In this document: positions 45,533 through 56,557 of the stretch, one piece after another
Layout of the letters: each line of letters begins with the position of its first letter
Numbering within the stretch: the first letter of the stretch is position 1
Source: Halotia branconii CENA392
GTDB taxonomy: Bacteria > Cyanobacteriota > Cyanobacteriia > Cyanobacteriales > Nostocaceae
Assembly: GCF_029953635.1 (NCBI RefSeq)
Contig: NZ_CP124543.1
Span: forward strand, 3,885,455 to 3,949,454
Direction of reading: 5' to 3'
DNA: 64,000 nucleotides
The notes under the pieces: model-generated
The model's input: only the letters and a program-made list of their open reading frames with translations
What the model was told of the DNA's origin: nothing
The model's database searches: none
Position numbers and translations under genes: made by a program

Positions 45533-48500
45533 CTATTTCCTGTAAGCAACAAATTTAGGTAAGATAATAATAAAATATGTATAAAAATTTACTTTTGTTT
45601 CTACTTTGATTTCTCCTTGATGTTGCTGGACAATAATATCATGAGTAATAGATAGACCTAAACCAGTTCCTTCACCAGTCGGTTTAGTTGTAAAAAAGGG
45701 ATTAAAAATCTTATCTAGTGCTTCTTGGGGAATACCTTCGCCGTTATCGTGGATATGAATTTCTATTCGTTGATTCAAATCTTTAGTAGTTATCGAAAGC
45801 ATCGGTGAAAATTCTTCACCATTAGCTTCTGCACTGGCGATAAAACGCATTTTCTTTTTATGTGTTGTATAGCAAGCATTATTAATTACATTGATAAAAG
45901 CGCGACTAATATTTTGGGGTACGACATTTACTTGACCAAGATTATCAGCATAATCTGTCTTGATATTGATATTGAAAGAGGGCATCTTAGCACGCATTCC
46001 GTGATACGATAGCTCGATCGCTTCTTTAAGCAAAGCGTTAATATCTGTCATTTGCCGATCGCCAGCATGTCCGCGCGAGTGCATCAGCATTGCATGTACA
46101 ATATTATCTGCCCTTTTGCCATGCTCATTGATTTTTTGGGCGTTTTGTTTGAGATCGTTTAAGGTTTCTGCAATATATTCTCTAGTTTCTGGATCTAAAC
46201 GATTTTGCTGATTGGCAATTTCTTCGCAGAGTTCTTGAGTTAACTCTACGGAAAGCTCGGCAAAGTTGTTAACAAAGTTTAAGGGATTTTTGATCTCATG
46301 GGCAATACCAGCTGTTAAAGCTCCTAGAGAAGCCAGTTTTTCTTGGGCAATAATTTGAGCTTGTGTGGTTGTTAATGTTTGCAGGGTACTGGCTAATTCC
46401 AGATTTGTCTTTTGGAGTTCTTGAGTTCTAATTTCTACTTTTTGTTCTAGAGTCCGACTGTAACCTTCTAGCTGATCGTAAAGACGGCAATTCTCAATAG
46501 AAATGGCGGCTTGAGTCGAAAGGATTCTTAAAACTTCCACGCGATCGCTTGTAAAAGCACCTGTGGTTAAATTATTTTCTAAATATAAAATACCGCTAAG
46601 TTTGCCTTGATGAATTAAGGCAGTACAGAGAATAGATTTAGGTTGAGTAGTAATAATGTAGGGATCAAGAGTAAATTGTGTTTCGTGGGTGGCATCATTT
46701 AAGACTACATCTTTGTGAGTGTGAGCTACATAATTAATAATAGCTGTTGATAAAAGAGGAATTTTAGTTCCAGGAGCCACTGAATCTATTGGCAAGGATT
46801 GCAGTAAAATTAAGTCATCAACATCTACTGTTCCTTGGGCTTCAATCACTAAGTTATCTTGTTTATAAAGAATCAAAAAGCCTTTTTGAGCGCCAGCGTT
46901 TTCAATCACAATTTTCATTAATTTTGCTAGCAACTTATCTAAAACAATCTCTCCAGAAATTGTTTGTGAGGCTTTCAATATACTAGCAAAATCTAATACA
47001 CCTGATGTAGTTTGATCTGAGTTGCTAGTTAAAGGATTTAAGCCAATAGCAAAGCTTTCTGTTGAGGTTTTAGTCAAAAATCGTGGGTATCTGGCCTCCA
47101 AATCTTTGACTTTAGCCACAGCCCCCCAACGCTGATAAGCATAATGAGCATCTTGTAGGTAGTGGCGAGCCAGATGTTTTTGGTTTTTAGCTAAATAAAA
47201 TCGCCCTGCTAGCTCATAAGCTAGAGCTTCTTCATGGAGATATTCGTGTTTATGAGCTAGAGTAATGGCGCGATCGTAATATTCTCTGGCATCTTGATCT
47301 TTACCTAATACACAGCAACGTTCGGCTTCTACTAAATAAAATTTGTGTAAATAATTCATGGGAGCATGATTTGCCCATGTTTGCATTTTTTCTTGGTTAG
47401 CAGCAACTTTTTCCAAAATGCTATTTTTATCATTTACAGAAGCATCAGCAAACATCATTAACCGAGTTAACGAATCATAAAAATAAGCCGGGGGAGCAAA
47501 ACAAGTTGTTGCCGCATTAACTAAATATTCTTCCAACTTTGTTGCATTTTCACTTGCTTGCTCAAATTGATGAAAGTGATAGCTAAGGATTAATTTATTT
47601 GTATATAAATGCAGCATTGCAGTTCGATCTTGAACTTCTAAATGCAACGGCAGCATTTTGTTTTCATCGTAGACTTCACCATTTAAACAACAAGGGTTTT
47701 CTGCCTTACCAATCCAGTTGAGAACTACCTGCCAAAATATGCGATGCCAATTGAGAAATGCTTCTTGTTTAAGTTGAGCGATCGCTTGATGATAAATTGC
47801 TTGCTCTTGTTCTAGTTTTACTAATTCTTTGCCACTTAAATATGACATCATGCAGTAACCCATTGCTCCACCAGCAGCAAATTCAAAATCTCCACTTTCC
47901 AACCCACTTTGATAAGCTTCTAACTCGTATAACAGTACTTTTCTCAGATGCTCTTTTAAATGTCTGACAAAATTACAAAATACATAGATCTTGGCTTTAA
48001 GTTTTGTGGCATGGAATTTTTCTAACAGATGTAAAGCCAATTGACTGAATTGATATGCAGTATCAATCTGCCCCTGACCGCATAAAATTAATCCATAATT
48101 TGCATAAGCAAAAGCTGATTCAGCAGCGTTACCTCCAGTAACCGAAAGATTTATCTGTTGGCAAGCAATTAACGGAATCAGTTCATTTACTGTTAAGTAA
48201 GCAGGACTCCAGACAATAGTCATAATTTGCATGGCTGCCAGTTTGACCAAATCGGTCATTATCGGCAAGTCAATCAAGTCTGAGGGTGCTTTTGCTGCTA
48301 AAATTGAATGTGTTTGTTGCAAAGCCAAAATTATATCTGGTTGACTTGGTTGTTCTGGAAAGGTGATATTTAATAACTTCAATACTTGCAATGCCGTTTT
48401 AACAGCTTCTAGATGTTTGTTTTCTGCCCAATAAGATTGGATGCGAACTTCGTAAACTCTGACCTTTTCTAGTAGCGTCTCGGCTTGTTGCAGAACTATA

Positions 48501-50950
48501 TTTGTTAATAGCTCCATTGCTGCAAAATCAGTACTTAGATAAGCCGCCTCTGCTGCCTCTACATGAAGTTCCAAAGTCAGATTGTATTGATGATGCCAAC
48601 TATCTTGTTGTAATAGCCTTAAACCAGTTTGCAAATAGTTAAATGCTGATTGATAAGCTGCTGAGTCTTTGGCTTTTTTTCCCGCCTGTAAATTTAATTG
48701 TGCTAATTGATATTTATCTCCTTGGTGGTTAATTAAATCCTGTCCTTGGTTTAGTTGATTCACAATATCAAATAAATTTTCATCTTGCTTTTGTGGCGGC
48801 GTATTTTGTAGTAATAGTTGACCCACACGCAGATGCATTGCCTTTTTATCTATTTCAGGAATTAGTAAATAGACTGCTTGCTGGATTCTGTCATGGGCAA
48901 ATTTATATTCTGCTGTCAACCTGTCTAACAAACCTTCTACATCTAGATTTGTCAATTTGTAAGTATTGCTTAGAGGTAACACAAATCTCTTAGCGATCGC
49001 TGGCCAAAGAACAGATGCTGTTTCTTGTGGCGTTTCCTCAGAAATTGTTGATAATTTTTCTAAGTTAAATCGGTTGCCAATACAAGCGGCTAACTTCAAA
49101 ATAGTTTGTGTCTGTAGCGGTAATTTTTGCACCTTATCGGCCATCAATTCGACTACATTGTCGGTAATTTGTTGAGATTGGATCTGCTCTAAATTCCATT
49201 GCCAACAACTTTGTTGATAATTAAAAGTGACTAGGGCTTCTGCATATAAAGACTTTAAAAACTCAGTCATAAAAAAGGGATTACCATTAGTCTTATTCAG
49301 GATTAACTCGGCTAAGGGGATAGCAGTTGCTGGCTCACAGTGGCAAACATCGCTCACTAGCTGAGTTATCTGTAGTAAAGTTAAAGGTGATAGAAAAATC
49401 TGATTAACTGTTGCTTGGGCTTGCTTGATTTCAGCCAAAGTCAACATTAAAGGATGTGCTGCACTGACTTCATTGTCTCGATAGGCTCCGATTAAAAACA
49501 GATATTTACTATCTGCTACTGTCATTAACATCTCAATCAACTTTAACGAAGCCCCATCAACCCATTGCAAATCGTCTAAGAAAATAACTAGGGGATGTTC
49601 TTGACGGGTAAATACTTTAATAAAGTTTTGTAAGACTAAGTTAAAACGATTTTTAGCTGCTGCTGGTGGTAAATCAGTCACAGGAGGTTGCGAACCAATA
49701 ATCAGTTCTATTTCTGGAATCACCTCAATCATCACTTGGCCATTACCACCTAAAGCCGTAAGCAACTTTTCTCGCCAAAGCGCGATCGCGGTCTCATTTT
49801 CTGTAAGTATTTGTAGTATTAATGACCGAAATGCCTGGATAATCGACGTATAGGGAATATTACGTTGAAACTGATCAAATTTTCCAGCGATAAAGTAGCC
49901 GCGTTGGCGGGTAATTGGTTTATAGACTTCCTGCACTAAGGCTGACTTACCAATTCCTGAAAATCCTGATACCAACATCATTTCATTTGCACCCAGGCTT
50001 ACCCGTTCAAAGGCAGCCATTAAAGTTGCGATTTCTTCTTCCCGCCCATATAGCTTTTGCGGAATTTGAAACTTATCTGAAATATCATATTGTCCTATTA
50101 AAAAAAGTTCAATTTGTTGTTTGGCTTGCCATTGCTGTAAACATATTTCTAAGTCTGCTTTTAATCCACATACTGATTGATAACGATCTTCAGCATTTTT
50201 ATTCATCAATTTCAAAACAATCTCTGAAATCATTTGAGGAATGTCTGACTTATATTCATGTAAAGGCACAAATCGTTTAGCAATATGACAATGTACTAAC
50301 TCCAAAGCATCATCTGTAGGAAAAGGCAATTGACCTGTTAATAATTCGTAAAAAGTTACTCCTAATGAATAAAAATCTGTGCGATAATCAATGGCTCGAT
50401 TCATTCGTCCAGTCTGTTCTGGCGAAATGTAAGCGAGGGTTCCTTCTAATACATTAGGATTGCGAAATGTAGAATTTTCTCGCGATAGTACTATCGAAAT
50501 CCCAAAGTCGATGAGTTTAACTTGTCCTGTTTGCTGATTCCAAACAATATTAGCTGGGTTAATATTCTTATGGATTACCTGATATTGATGTATCTCTTTG
50601 AGAATTTGCACAATATTAATGGCAATAGAAAGAAATTCTGCAATAGTAAATTGTCTCTTTTTAATGAAGTGATTGAGAGATTCACCACCAAAATCTTCTA
50701 ATACCATTACCCATTGATGCAAATAGTTTTCTAAGCTGTAAGCTTCTATCACCCCTTTAAGTCGTAAAGATTTGGTCGTCTCATACTCTTGTTTAAACCA
50801 AGCTATTCTTTCTGGTGATGGATAAGTTGGTTTGAGGACTTTGAGGATGATTGGTTGAGAATTTTCTAGGCGATATCCACGATAGACAAACGAGTTAGGA
50901 CTATCATGTAGTGCTTCAATGATTTGGTAGCCTGGAAAAGATGTTGGCAT
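45533..50950 (-). CDS. HstK-type Ser/Thr kinase-AAA-GAF-histidine kinase, Ser/Thr kinase predicted inactive
   Basis: 1805 residues. Order: Hanks-type kinase domain (about 1-265), AAA_16-type ATPase (Walker [12 protein letters not shown] near 325, Walker [12 protein letters not shown]), long helical TPR-like region, GAF domain (about 1330-1490), coiled coil, histidine kinase (H1551 in [12 protein letters not shown]) and HATPase ([17 protein letters not shown]). In the Ser/Thr kinase, K37, N134 and the DFG D148 are kept. The catalytic loop, however, reads HKNINPAN: the base Asp is Asn129. Relatives normally read HKDINPSN. The N-terminal domain is thus probably a pseudokinase, while the histidine kinase looks intact. 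It is a paralogue of the gene at 1-4362. Two response regulator genes follow downstream, the likely phosphotransfer partners. Confidence 0.92.
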   Translation of the reverse strand: MPTSFPGYQIIEALHDSPNSFVYRGYRLENSQPIILKVLKPTYPSPERIAWFKQEYETTKSLRLKGVIEAYSLENYLHQWVMVLEDFGGESLNHFIKKRQFTIAEFLSIAINIVQILKEIHQYQVIHKNINPANIVWNQQTGQVKLIDFGISIVLSRENSTFRNPNVLEGTLAYISPEQTGRMNRAIDYRTDFYSLGVTFYELLTGQLPFPTDDALELVHCHIAKRFVPLHEYKSDIPQMISEIVLKLMNKNAEDRYQSVCGLKADLEICLQQWQAKQQIELFLIGQYDISDKFQIPQKLYGREEEIATLMAAFERVSLGANEMMLVSGFSGIGKSALVQEVYKPITRQRGYFIAGKFDQFQRNIPYTSIIQAFRSLILQILTENETAIALWREKLLTALGGNGQVMIEVIPEIELIIGSQPPVTDLPPAAAKNRFNLVLQNFIKVFTRQEHPLVIFLDDLQWVDGASLKLIEMLMTVADSKYLFLIGAYRDNEVSAAHPLMLTLAEIKQAQATVNQIFLSPLTLLQITQLVSDVCHCEPATAIPLAELILNKTNGNPFFMTEFLKSLYAEALVTFNYQQSCWQWNLEQIQSQQITDNVVELMADKVQKLPLQTQTILKLAACIGNRFNLEKLSTISEETPQETASVLWPAIAKRFVLPLSNTYKLTNLDVEGLLDRLTAEYKFAHDRIQQAVYLLIPEIDKKAMHLRVGQLLLQNTPPQKQDENLFDIVNQLNQGQDLINHQGDKYQLAQLNLQAGKKAKDSAAYQSAFNYLQTGLRLLQQDSWHHQYNLTLELHVEAAEAAYLSTDFAAMELLTNIVLQQAETLLEKVRVYEVRIQSYWAENKHLEAVKTALQVLKLLNITFPEQPSQPDIILALQQTHSILAAKAPSDLIDLPIMTDLVKLAAMQIMTIVWSPAYLTVNELIPLIACQQINLSVTGGNAAESAFAYANYGLILCGQGQIDTAYQFSQLALHLLEKFHATKLKAKIYVFCNFVRHLKEHLRKVLLYELEAYQSGLESGDFEFAAGGAMGYCMMSYLSGKELVKLEQEQAIYHQAIAQLKQEAFLNWHRIFWQVVLNWIGKAENPCCLNGEVYDENKMLPLHLEVQDRTAMLHLYTNKLILSYHFHQFEQASENATKLEEYLVNAATTCFAPPAYFYDSLTRLMMFADASVNDKNSILEKVAANQEKMQTWANHAPMNYLHKFYLVEAERCCVLGKDQDAREYYDRAITLAHKHEYLHEEALAYELAGRFYLAKNQKHLARHYLQDAHYAYQRWGAVAKVKDLEARYPRFLTKTSTESFAIGLNPLTSNSDQTTSGVLDFASILKASQTISGEIVLDKLLAKLMKIVIENAGAQKGFLILYKQDNLVIEAQGTVDVDDLILLQSLPIDSVAPGTKIPLLSTAIINYVAHTHKDVVLNDATHETQFTLDPYIITTQPKSILCTALIHQGKLSGILYLENNLTTGAFTSDRVEVLRILSTQAAISIENCRLYDQLEGYSRTLEQKVEIRTQELQKTNLELASTLQTLTTTQAQIIAQEKLASLGALTAGIAHEIKNPLNFVNNFAELSVELTQELCEEIANQQNRLDPETREYIAETLNDLKQNAQKINEHGKRADNIVHAMLMHSRGHAGDRQMTDINALLKEAIELSYHGMRAKMPSFNINIKTDYADNLGQVNVVPQNISRAFINVINNACYTTHKKKMRFIASAEANGEEFSPMLSITTKDLNQRIEIHIHDNGEGIPQEALDKIFNPFFTTKPTGEGTGLGLSITHDIIVQQHQGEIKVETKVNFYTYFIIILPKFVAYRK

Positions 50951-51640
50951 TCATCTACCTCCCAATTATTTGAATTGTTATGTGGCGCTTTCCATTGTTA
51001 ATACTTCCCTCTCCCTTAAATTTGGAGCAAAACGGCGGTAAATAAGTTGCTCTGCATAACGGTAAAGATTTATAACGCAAGAAAATTTGAGGAAATCTAT
51101 ATTTTCTCAGTGCAGCGCGGTGTCGCCGCTGAAAAACCGGATAACTCGAAAGTTTCACGTCCGGTTTTGTAGACGAGTCGCTCTGGTCAAAAGACACAGG
51201 AGAGCAGGGAGCAGGACTTCGGTGACGGGGCGGCTTAGTCACTATCACTGCTCATTTTACCCCTCACCCTATAAGGTTAACTTTTTATCTGATTCTGTTT
51301 CCACTCAGTTCCTTCTGCATAGCCTTGACGATAGTAGAGGAAGATATTAAGCAGCCAATGTTGGAGCAAGGAAAAACGCTTAATTGAGCCATTTCTCCAG
51401 CCCAAGCAATAGAGTCTGTATAAGCAACCCATACGTTCATTCTGCATTTCACATTTCCAATTGCTTACGTCTGCTGGTGTACTGCCTTTAAGTAATTAGC
51501 TCTTAACAACATGTGTATACATGCTAAAATTCTGCATTGCTCTGTTAATTCACACAGTGCTATACTCTACTAAATAATTTATCTACCAGTTTTTTTTCAA
51601 TAACTGGTAGACCGGGTGACGGTAGTTGTTTCACAGATGA
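50951..51640. other. Intergenic region with repeat and possible group II intron debris
   Basis: About 690 bp without a real gene. Around 51137-51168 the sequence ccggataactcgaaag then tttcacgtccggttttg forms a hairpin that resembles a structural segment of bacterial group II introns. It is followed by GC-rich repeat debris (aggagagcagggagcaggac, 51197-51216). No reverse transcriptase remains. Short open frames here were rejected. An inverted repeat ctaccagttttttttcaataactggtag near 51583-51610 resembles a terminator-like hairpin next to the AAA gene. Confidence 0.4.
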
Positions 51641-52855
51641 TTATGCTGTGAGCGATGTCATTTGTTTTTTCAGAGCATCAACTTGTGAAATTATAATTTT
51701 GTTCATTTTGCCGATTTCCCTTTCTTCCATCCAGATCGTCATAGATGAGATGATTAATTCTTTCAAGAAAGCATAAGAGAAGCCCTTAGTCTTCTGAGCA
51801 ATTTGAGTGATGTCCGTCTTCGATACGCACATTTCAGATTTGAATTCTTCGTTCCAAAGAGTAATATACTTAATTCGTTCTTCGACAGTAGGTAAGTCAA
51901 ATTTATATATGCGATCAAATCGACCAGGACGCTTCAGAATTGCTTCATCTATACGCTTTGGATAGTTAGTTGTCGCTAAGATCACTATTCCTGTATTATC
52001 GGCAAAACCGTCTAGCTCGTTGAGCAGTAACGAACGACTTTCCTCTAATATAAGTGAGTCTAAATCTTCAAGGACTAGGATACAAGGAGTCGTTTCCCGT
52101 GCTCGCTCGAACACTTGTTGGATACTATAGTGATCATTATCGTACCGAGATTTTAAGCTTTTAACGTACAAACACGGTACCTCCATTTCGTTAATTATAG
52201 CTTTGATAGTGTGACTTTTTCCGTTTCCAGGAGGACCGGTAAATAAGATTCCGCATTTATGGGATACACCATAGTATTCATACAAGTCTTGCGAGGCAAA
52301 AAACCGCCCTAAGTAATCTTGAATATCTTGTTTGAGAGTTCCACTCAAAATTAAAGTATCGAAACAGGCACTACGAATAGACTCAAACAATTTTGGATCT
52401 CTTGACCAATAACCATTTTGAAAAACTAATATCTCGTCTTGAATTTCTGAATTCCAATCACAAACAGCAGTAAAAAAGTTTTCAGCAATTTCTTTGTTAT
52501 CAGCTATGATCCAATGATAATTGACTTGACAATAAGCCTCCTGCCATTTCATCGAAATTACTTCTAGTTTATTTTCTTGTGATATAACTTCAAAATGTCC
52601 ATTTTTGGTAAAGTTGTAAATTCTATTTTCTATCCCATTCCAACCCGATATAATCTGGTTGTAGTTTGATTGGTTATGTTGAATCTTGCAAAGATTTGCT
52701 TTTGCATATCTTGTGATATTGAAGTTAAAGTCACTAGTTTCCAACAGAGCTTTTTGAGGATACATTTCGGCTAATCTCCGGCGAACATGATAGGAAATAG
52801 CATTATTAGGAAGGCTAAGAGCTTCCAAGATCAGTTGTTTTAGTTGCATGTTCAT
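51641..52855 (-). CDS. AAA ATPase, BCS1/FtsH-like module with unknown N-terminus
   Basis: 404 residues. The C-terminal half is a classical AAA domain: Walker A GILFTGPPGNGKS (K213), Walker B CILVLEDLDSLI, sensor ATTNYP, and arginine fingers in LKRPGRFDR. The N-terminal 195 residues are unassigned; they have no membrane segment or protease motif, so this is not FtsH. The region LVFQNGYWSRDPKLFESIRS resembles the linker seen in BCS1-like AAA proteins of bacteria. It probably remodels or unfolds a protein partner. It stands alone. Two ATGs two codons apart (52855, 52849) are possible. Confidence 0.83.
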   Translation of the reverse strand: MNMQLKQLILEALSLPNNAISYHVRRRLAEMYPQKALLETSDFNFNITRYAKANLCKIQHNQSNYNQIISGWNGIENRIYNFTKNGHFEVISQENKLEVISMKWQEAYCQVNYHWIIADNKEIAENFFTAVCDWNSEIQDEILVFQNGYWSRDPKLFESIRSACFDTLILSGTLKQDIQDYLGRFFASQDLYEYYGVSHKCGILFTGPPGNGKSHTIKAIINEMEVPCLYVKSLKSRYDNDHYSIQQVFERARETTPCILVLEDLDSLILEESRSLLLNELDGFADNTGIVILATTNYPKRIDEAILKRPGRFDRIYKFDLPTVEERIKYITLWNEEFKSEMCVSKTDITQIAQKTKGFSYAFLKELIISSMTIWMEEREIGKMNKIIISQVDALKKQMTSLTA

Positions 52856-53109
52856 AATTAGGTAGTTCTACAAAAGTAAGGATGCATTTTAGTGATGAAT
52901 AAAATACTATGTTCGCTCCTACACCAATTCTTAAAGTTTTTGGGCATGGCTGCCGTAACTTAATGTTTTATTTGACACTGCTCAATCATGAAACTGTTAA
53001 ATCAAGCCTGAGCTATGAAATGAATAGAAGCAGTTACATTGCTCACACAAAGTAGTAAATGTCGCTCGGCAATCCTTGCTCAAATTCCTTGGGTAAAATG
53101 CTTTTTAAT

Positions 53110-53973
53110 TCAGCCTCGATGTGATTCATCGCAAGTGATATGATAAAACCTGAGTAGGACACGCACAGCTTGCTCTAAATCCTTTTCTTTAATTAAATCT
53201 AAGATAGCTACATCTGCACCAGCCTTGGCCACAAGGAATAAATCAGCAGGTGTATACAATTCTGATTCGCTGATAATGATGATGCCTAGATTTTGTAGTT
53301 GCGATCGCCTAGCTGCTAGTAGTTGCTCAGTAGCGCAGATATCGACACTAAAATCTACTAAACTCTGATTGTTAATTACTACTAGATTTAAATTGTTAAG
53401 CTTTAACACCCGATCTAGTTCAGTCAAGGTATGAACTTGTACTAGAGCATTCATGCCCAAATCTTGAATTACTCTCAACAAGTTTTGCAGTTGTTCATCT
53501 GAAAGAATTGCTGCAATTAGTAGTACTGCGTCTGCACCGGCTTCTCTTGCCAAATAAACTTGGCAGGAGTCTAAAATAAAATCCTTACACAGTATGGGTA
53601 ATCTTACTCGTTTACGGATAGTGCGTAGAGTGTCATAACTACCTTGAAAAAATTTTTGGTCAGTATACACAGATAGACAAGTTGCACCACCGCGTTCATA
53701 AGCTTGGGCGATCGCTACTGGATCAAAATTTTCTCTAAGGATGCCGTGAATTGGGCACGCCTTCTTCACATCTGCAATGATGCAAGGCTTGTAAGGACTT
53801 TGTTGCAAAGCGGTGAAGAAATCTCTGACACTCGGGGCTTTGGTTAACTGGCGTTCAAAAAAAGCAACAGGCATTTGTTGCTGAATTTGTGCAATTTCTT
53901 CTTTCTTATAAAAGAATATCTCCCTAATAATAGCTTGTAAACGACTATCAGTGATATCAGATGGGTAAGTCAT
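53110..53973 (-). CDS. Divergent indole-3-glycerol-phosphate synthase paralogue
   Basis: 287 residues with the TrpC TIM-barrel layout: FFTALQQSPYKPCIIADVKK, YTDQKFFQGSYDTLRTIRK, ILCKDFILDSCQVYLAREAG, INNQSLVDFSVDI, IISESEL. Several catalytic features are altered. The signature KKASPSKG is KKACPIHG. The Glu before the first catalytic Lys is Asp68. The general base Glu of the LxEV strand is Gln179. The final phosphate-binding GxLIGxxLM is replaced by VAILDLIKEKDL. K70, K130 and N201 remain. It may have another substrate or have lost activity. It lies next to a HetP-like gene, not in a trp operon. No gene symbol is given because function is doubtful. Confidence 0.85.
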   Translation of the reverse strand: MTYPSDITDSRLQAIIREIFFYKKEEIAQIQQQMPVAFFERQLTKAPSVRDFFTALQQSPYKPCIIADVKKACPIHGILRENFDPVAIAQAYERGGATCLSVYTDQKFFQGSYDTLRTIRKRVRLPILCKDFILDSCQVYLAREAGADAVLLIAAILSDEQLQNLLRVIQDLGMNALVQVHTLTELDRVLKLNNLNLVVINNQSLVDFSVDICATEQLLAARRSQLQNLGIIIISESELYTPADLFLVAKAGADVAILDLIKEKDLEQAVRVLLRFYHITCDESHRG

Positions 53974-54245
53974 AAGCTGCTAGGAATCAAGTAAGGAGGC
54001 GAGGAAGTCGCCGACACACTCTTGCGTTTGAGCGTCACCCCCTAACCTATTAGCAAGGCAAGAGCATCAGGGCTTGCTGCACGCTAGGATGAGGTATGAA
54101 GAGCCAAATTTTGCTCTCTTCAGACTTCGCCCTTCCTGTAGGTGTGCCTCCGTTGAAGACTCACGTAATTAAAGTTAATTTGAGGTCAAACGCCTTCGCA
54201 GTCTTGCTATCAGTTTGACTTTGTTTTTAACTCTCAACTAATCTA

Positions 54246-54440
54246 TTAGTTGTTTTTTGTTAATCGATTATAGGTGCGGTAAGGCATATAGTGTAACGGG
54301 TTGTAACCTAAAAAACGCAAAATCAATACACATGCCCAAGAATATTTGCCAGCGATAATTGCTTCGGTAATTGGCTCAATTTGCTTGGTATTAATTTTCC
54401 AATCTGCTTGTGTCTGATCATCATTAATGTTCTGAGTCAT
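54246..54440 (-). CDS. HetP-like small protein
   Basis: 64 residues matching the conserved N-terminal domain of HetP, which promotes commitment of heterocysts in Anabaena: EPITEAIIAGKYSWACVLIL then GYNPLHYMPYRTYNRL. The long C-terminal extension of HetP itself is absent, as in the small homologues of the family. The ATG at 54440 is preceded by GGTGGA; a GTG three codons upstream is a weaker choice. It lies 274 bp from the trpC-like gene on the same strand, with no overlap that would suggest an operon. The match is from memory and was not aligned. Confidence 0.75.
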   Translation of the reverse strand: MTQNINDDQTQADWKINTKQIEPITEAIIAGKYSWACVLILRFLGYNPLHYMPYRTYNRLTKNN

Positions 54441-54740
54441 AACTTCCACCCTTGTGTATAGATAGACTTAAACCAATGTCTAATACTAATTTGCAATTAG
54501 TAGTTGAGATATATCCCAACATACATAAGTAAAGCAGTTTTAAATCCAGGGCAAACGAACCTCAATCAATCTCGCCCACGACTACGATTGAGCTATTAAG
54601 AATATAGCAGTCTTAGTTAAGATTTTAGTTGCCGCTTTCATCTTATGACTTCAAATTTATAGTATTTTTTCAAATTTTGCAAATAAATTCTGTTATTTTT
54701 TTCTTCTTTTTACAGCCCTAAAAAAGCCTGAATTCAGTGT

Positions 54741-54790
54741 CAATTTCAGTAGACTTCAGTAAACTTCAGTAAACTTCAGTCTAATTCAGC
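54741..54790. repeat. 10-bp tandem repeat, five units
   Basis: Units end in TTCAGT: caatttcagt, agacttcagt, aaacttcagt twice, ctaattcagc. The period is close to one helical turn, so it could present a repeated protein site on one face of the DNA. It is upstream of the HetP-like gene (about 300 bp). Confidence 0.75.
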
Positions 54791-54929
54791 TAAATATCGA
54801 TAAATGTCCCTAATTTCATCATCACTAACAGCAACTCTCCAGACCCAGATAAATTAGTTACTAAGCGAAACTCACTTTTTATTTATAAATCGCAAAAATT
54901 AATCACTTTATAGGCCTGAGCATCATCAA

Positions 54930-55037
54930 ATGACTCCAGAAAAACAGCAAGCACTTCAAGAACATATACAAATTAAACTTTTATGTCAAAATTCCGGTAT
55001 GAAACTCCATAAGAGCAATTTTTTAAGTAATCTTTAG
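54930..55037 (+). pseudogene. Possible truncated transposase N-terminus
   Basis: A 35-codon frame beginning MTPEKQQALQEHIQ, which I associate with the first residues of ISKra4-like transposases in cyanobacteria. The following residues do not continue in that family, so it is at most a fragment. It has no obvious ribosome site. Confidence 0.3.
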
Positions 55038-55098
55038 ATAAATAGTGTTGCTCTCAGACAGTTAGCGATCGAGCAGATAGTAAGCATCATTAGACATA

Positions 55099-55192
55099 GC
55101 ACTTACGCAAACTATCTCTCAAATTCTTATTTTTTTGTATACTCTGTGCTTACCTCTGCGGTTTTATTCTTCTGTGACTTGTGCGTAAGTCC
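55099..55192. mobile_element. 94-bp inverted-repeat element
   Basis: Ends gcacttacgcaaact and, in reverse complement, ggacttacgcacaagt. A related end, aggacttacgcactt, occurs alone near 26188. Too short to code for protein; MITE-like. Confidence 0.6.
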
Positions 55193-55312
55193 TAAGACAA
55201 TATATAAAGTGGTTCATCGAGTAATTGACGCAGGTGGTAGACCGACTTAAGGTTAGCTAAAAACAAGATAATTGAACTTTTTTCAAGCTCTCTTTTACCT
55301 GGAGTTAACTTA

Positions 55313-56557
55313 ATGAATATTAACGAAGTATGTGAATCGGTAATAGATTTTAACAAAATAGTTGAATTGGTCAATCAAGCAGCTGCTAAATATTTCAAAG
55401 ATGGCTGCATGAATCCTATTCATGAGTGTGTGATTCGGGGAACTTTGGAAGGTCTAACTTACCGAGAGATACATCAACGGTACAATAAAAAAATCAAGGT
55501 TTCATTGGACACATTTATAAAGGATTATGGTTGTGAACTTTGGAAATCGCTCAAAAATGTAAAGACACTAGAAAAAATCCATAAGAAGAATGCAGAGACT
55601 CTACTAACAAATTTAATCAAGGCAAAAGGTGGAGACACTCAACTAACAAATTTAATCAATGCAAAAGGTGGAGACACTCACCCTTCATGTTATGAACACA
55701 CTTTACTACCTACAATCTATTGGACTCTAGACAACCAACAAAATCTGACGAAAAAAAACATCTTAAGAAAACTTAATGTAATTGGAGATGCAGAATCGTT
55801 TAAAATTTTCGGTCTTCTAAGTGCCCCTACTAATAGGAAGGAAAACTGGACTGCTCAAGACCTATTTGATCGCTTGCCACATAGTAATAATGGACTATGT
55901 TTAGAAGAATTTATAGATTCAGTCCTCCACTTAATTCGTGGCGGAAGGTCAAATAACAGTAGGAAAAACTACCGAGAAGATCAATTGACGTTCTGGTCAT
56001 CAGATAGTAGATTACTTAAACTTACAGTAAGTAAGATGGAAGTCTTCAAGAATGGTTCAATAAGGTTTACTATGATACTTCAGGAAATTATAGCCATAGG
56101 ATTCATAGAAAACGCGCCTAATCTAAAATCAGCTACGCTAGCAACTGCTATAATCCTTGGGAATCGCCTTCAATGGGATGTGTGTGACATATTTCTGCTA
56201 ATACTTAATTCTGGGGATTTTCAGAATAAGCCACCAAAGGAAAAGAAGAGATTACTTCTAAAACTTCAAAACTCGTACCAGTATATTAAAGAAGATGCTG
56301 AAAGTCGTAGAAAAGGTGAAGCTTATGACCAGACAAATGAAGATAGACTTAGAGACTGTTTTGAATCTGAGCATGAAAAAGCACTAATTACAAATAATTT
56401 GCAAGAACAAGAGAGCCACAAACAAGTTCTACTTGAGATTGATAGGTATAGTATCGATGAAATCCGATTTGCATTAACTGAGCTTAGTAAGTTGAATAAG
56501 ATTGTGATGCGTATGATATTGAGAGAGCTAAATTTATACTACTTGAGTTCAGACTAG
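55313..56557 (+). CDS. Unknown protein with a vMAP-like N-terminal domain
   Basis: 414 residues. The N-terminal 80 residues (HECVIRGTLEGLTYREIHQR then DYGCELWKSLKNV) match the helix-turn-helix-like domain found at the N-terminus of vWA-MoxR-associated proteins and many NB-ARC/STAND proteins in cyanobacteria. Here the usual downstream ATPase or TIR domain is absent. The remaining 300 residues are not recognised; helical, with no membrane segment. A 39-bp tandem duplication gives two copies of LTNLI(K/N)AKGGDT around residues 97-122. The last codon and the stop lie inside the MITE at 56551-56682, so the original C-terminus may have been different. It stands alone on the plus strand. Confidence 0.7.
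   Translation: MNINEVCESVIDFNKIVELVNQAAAKYFKDGCMNPIHECVIRGTLEGLTYREIHQRYNKKIKVSLDTFIKDYGCELWKSLKNVKTLEKIHKKNAETLLTNLIKAKGGDTQLTNLINAKGGDTHPSCYEHTLLPTIYWTLDNQQNLTKKNILRKLNVIGDAESFKIFGLLSAPTNRKENWTAQDLFDRLPHSNNGLCLEEFIDSVLHLIRGGRSNNSRKNYREDQLTFWSSDSRLLKLTVSKMEVFKNGSIRFTMILQEIIAIGFIENAPNLKSATLATAIILGNRLQWDVCDIFLLILNSGDFQNKPPKEKKRLLLKLQNSYQYIKEDAESRRKGEAYDQTNEDRLRDCFESEHEKALITNNLQEQESHKQVLLEIDRYSIDEIRFALTELSKLNKIVMRMILRELNLYYLSSD

Larger units (their letters stand above)
54441..55312. other. Intergenic region with tandem repeat, IS fragment and MITE
   Basis: About 870 bp between the HetP-like gene and the next plus-strand gene. It holds a 10-bp tandem repeat (54741-54790), a short frame that may be the start of a transposase (54930-55037) and a small inverted-repeat element (55099-55192). 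No other gene is supported. Confidence 0.6.

Noticed and set aside
51137..51168. Group II intron
   Set aside because: Only one hairpin-like segment resembles intron structure; no reverse transcriptase, no domain V found. Kept only as a remark on the intergenic region.
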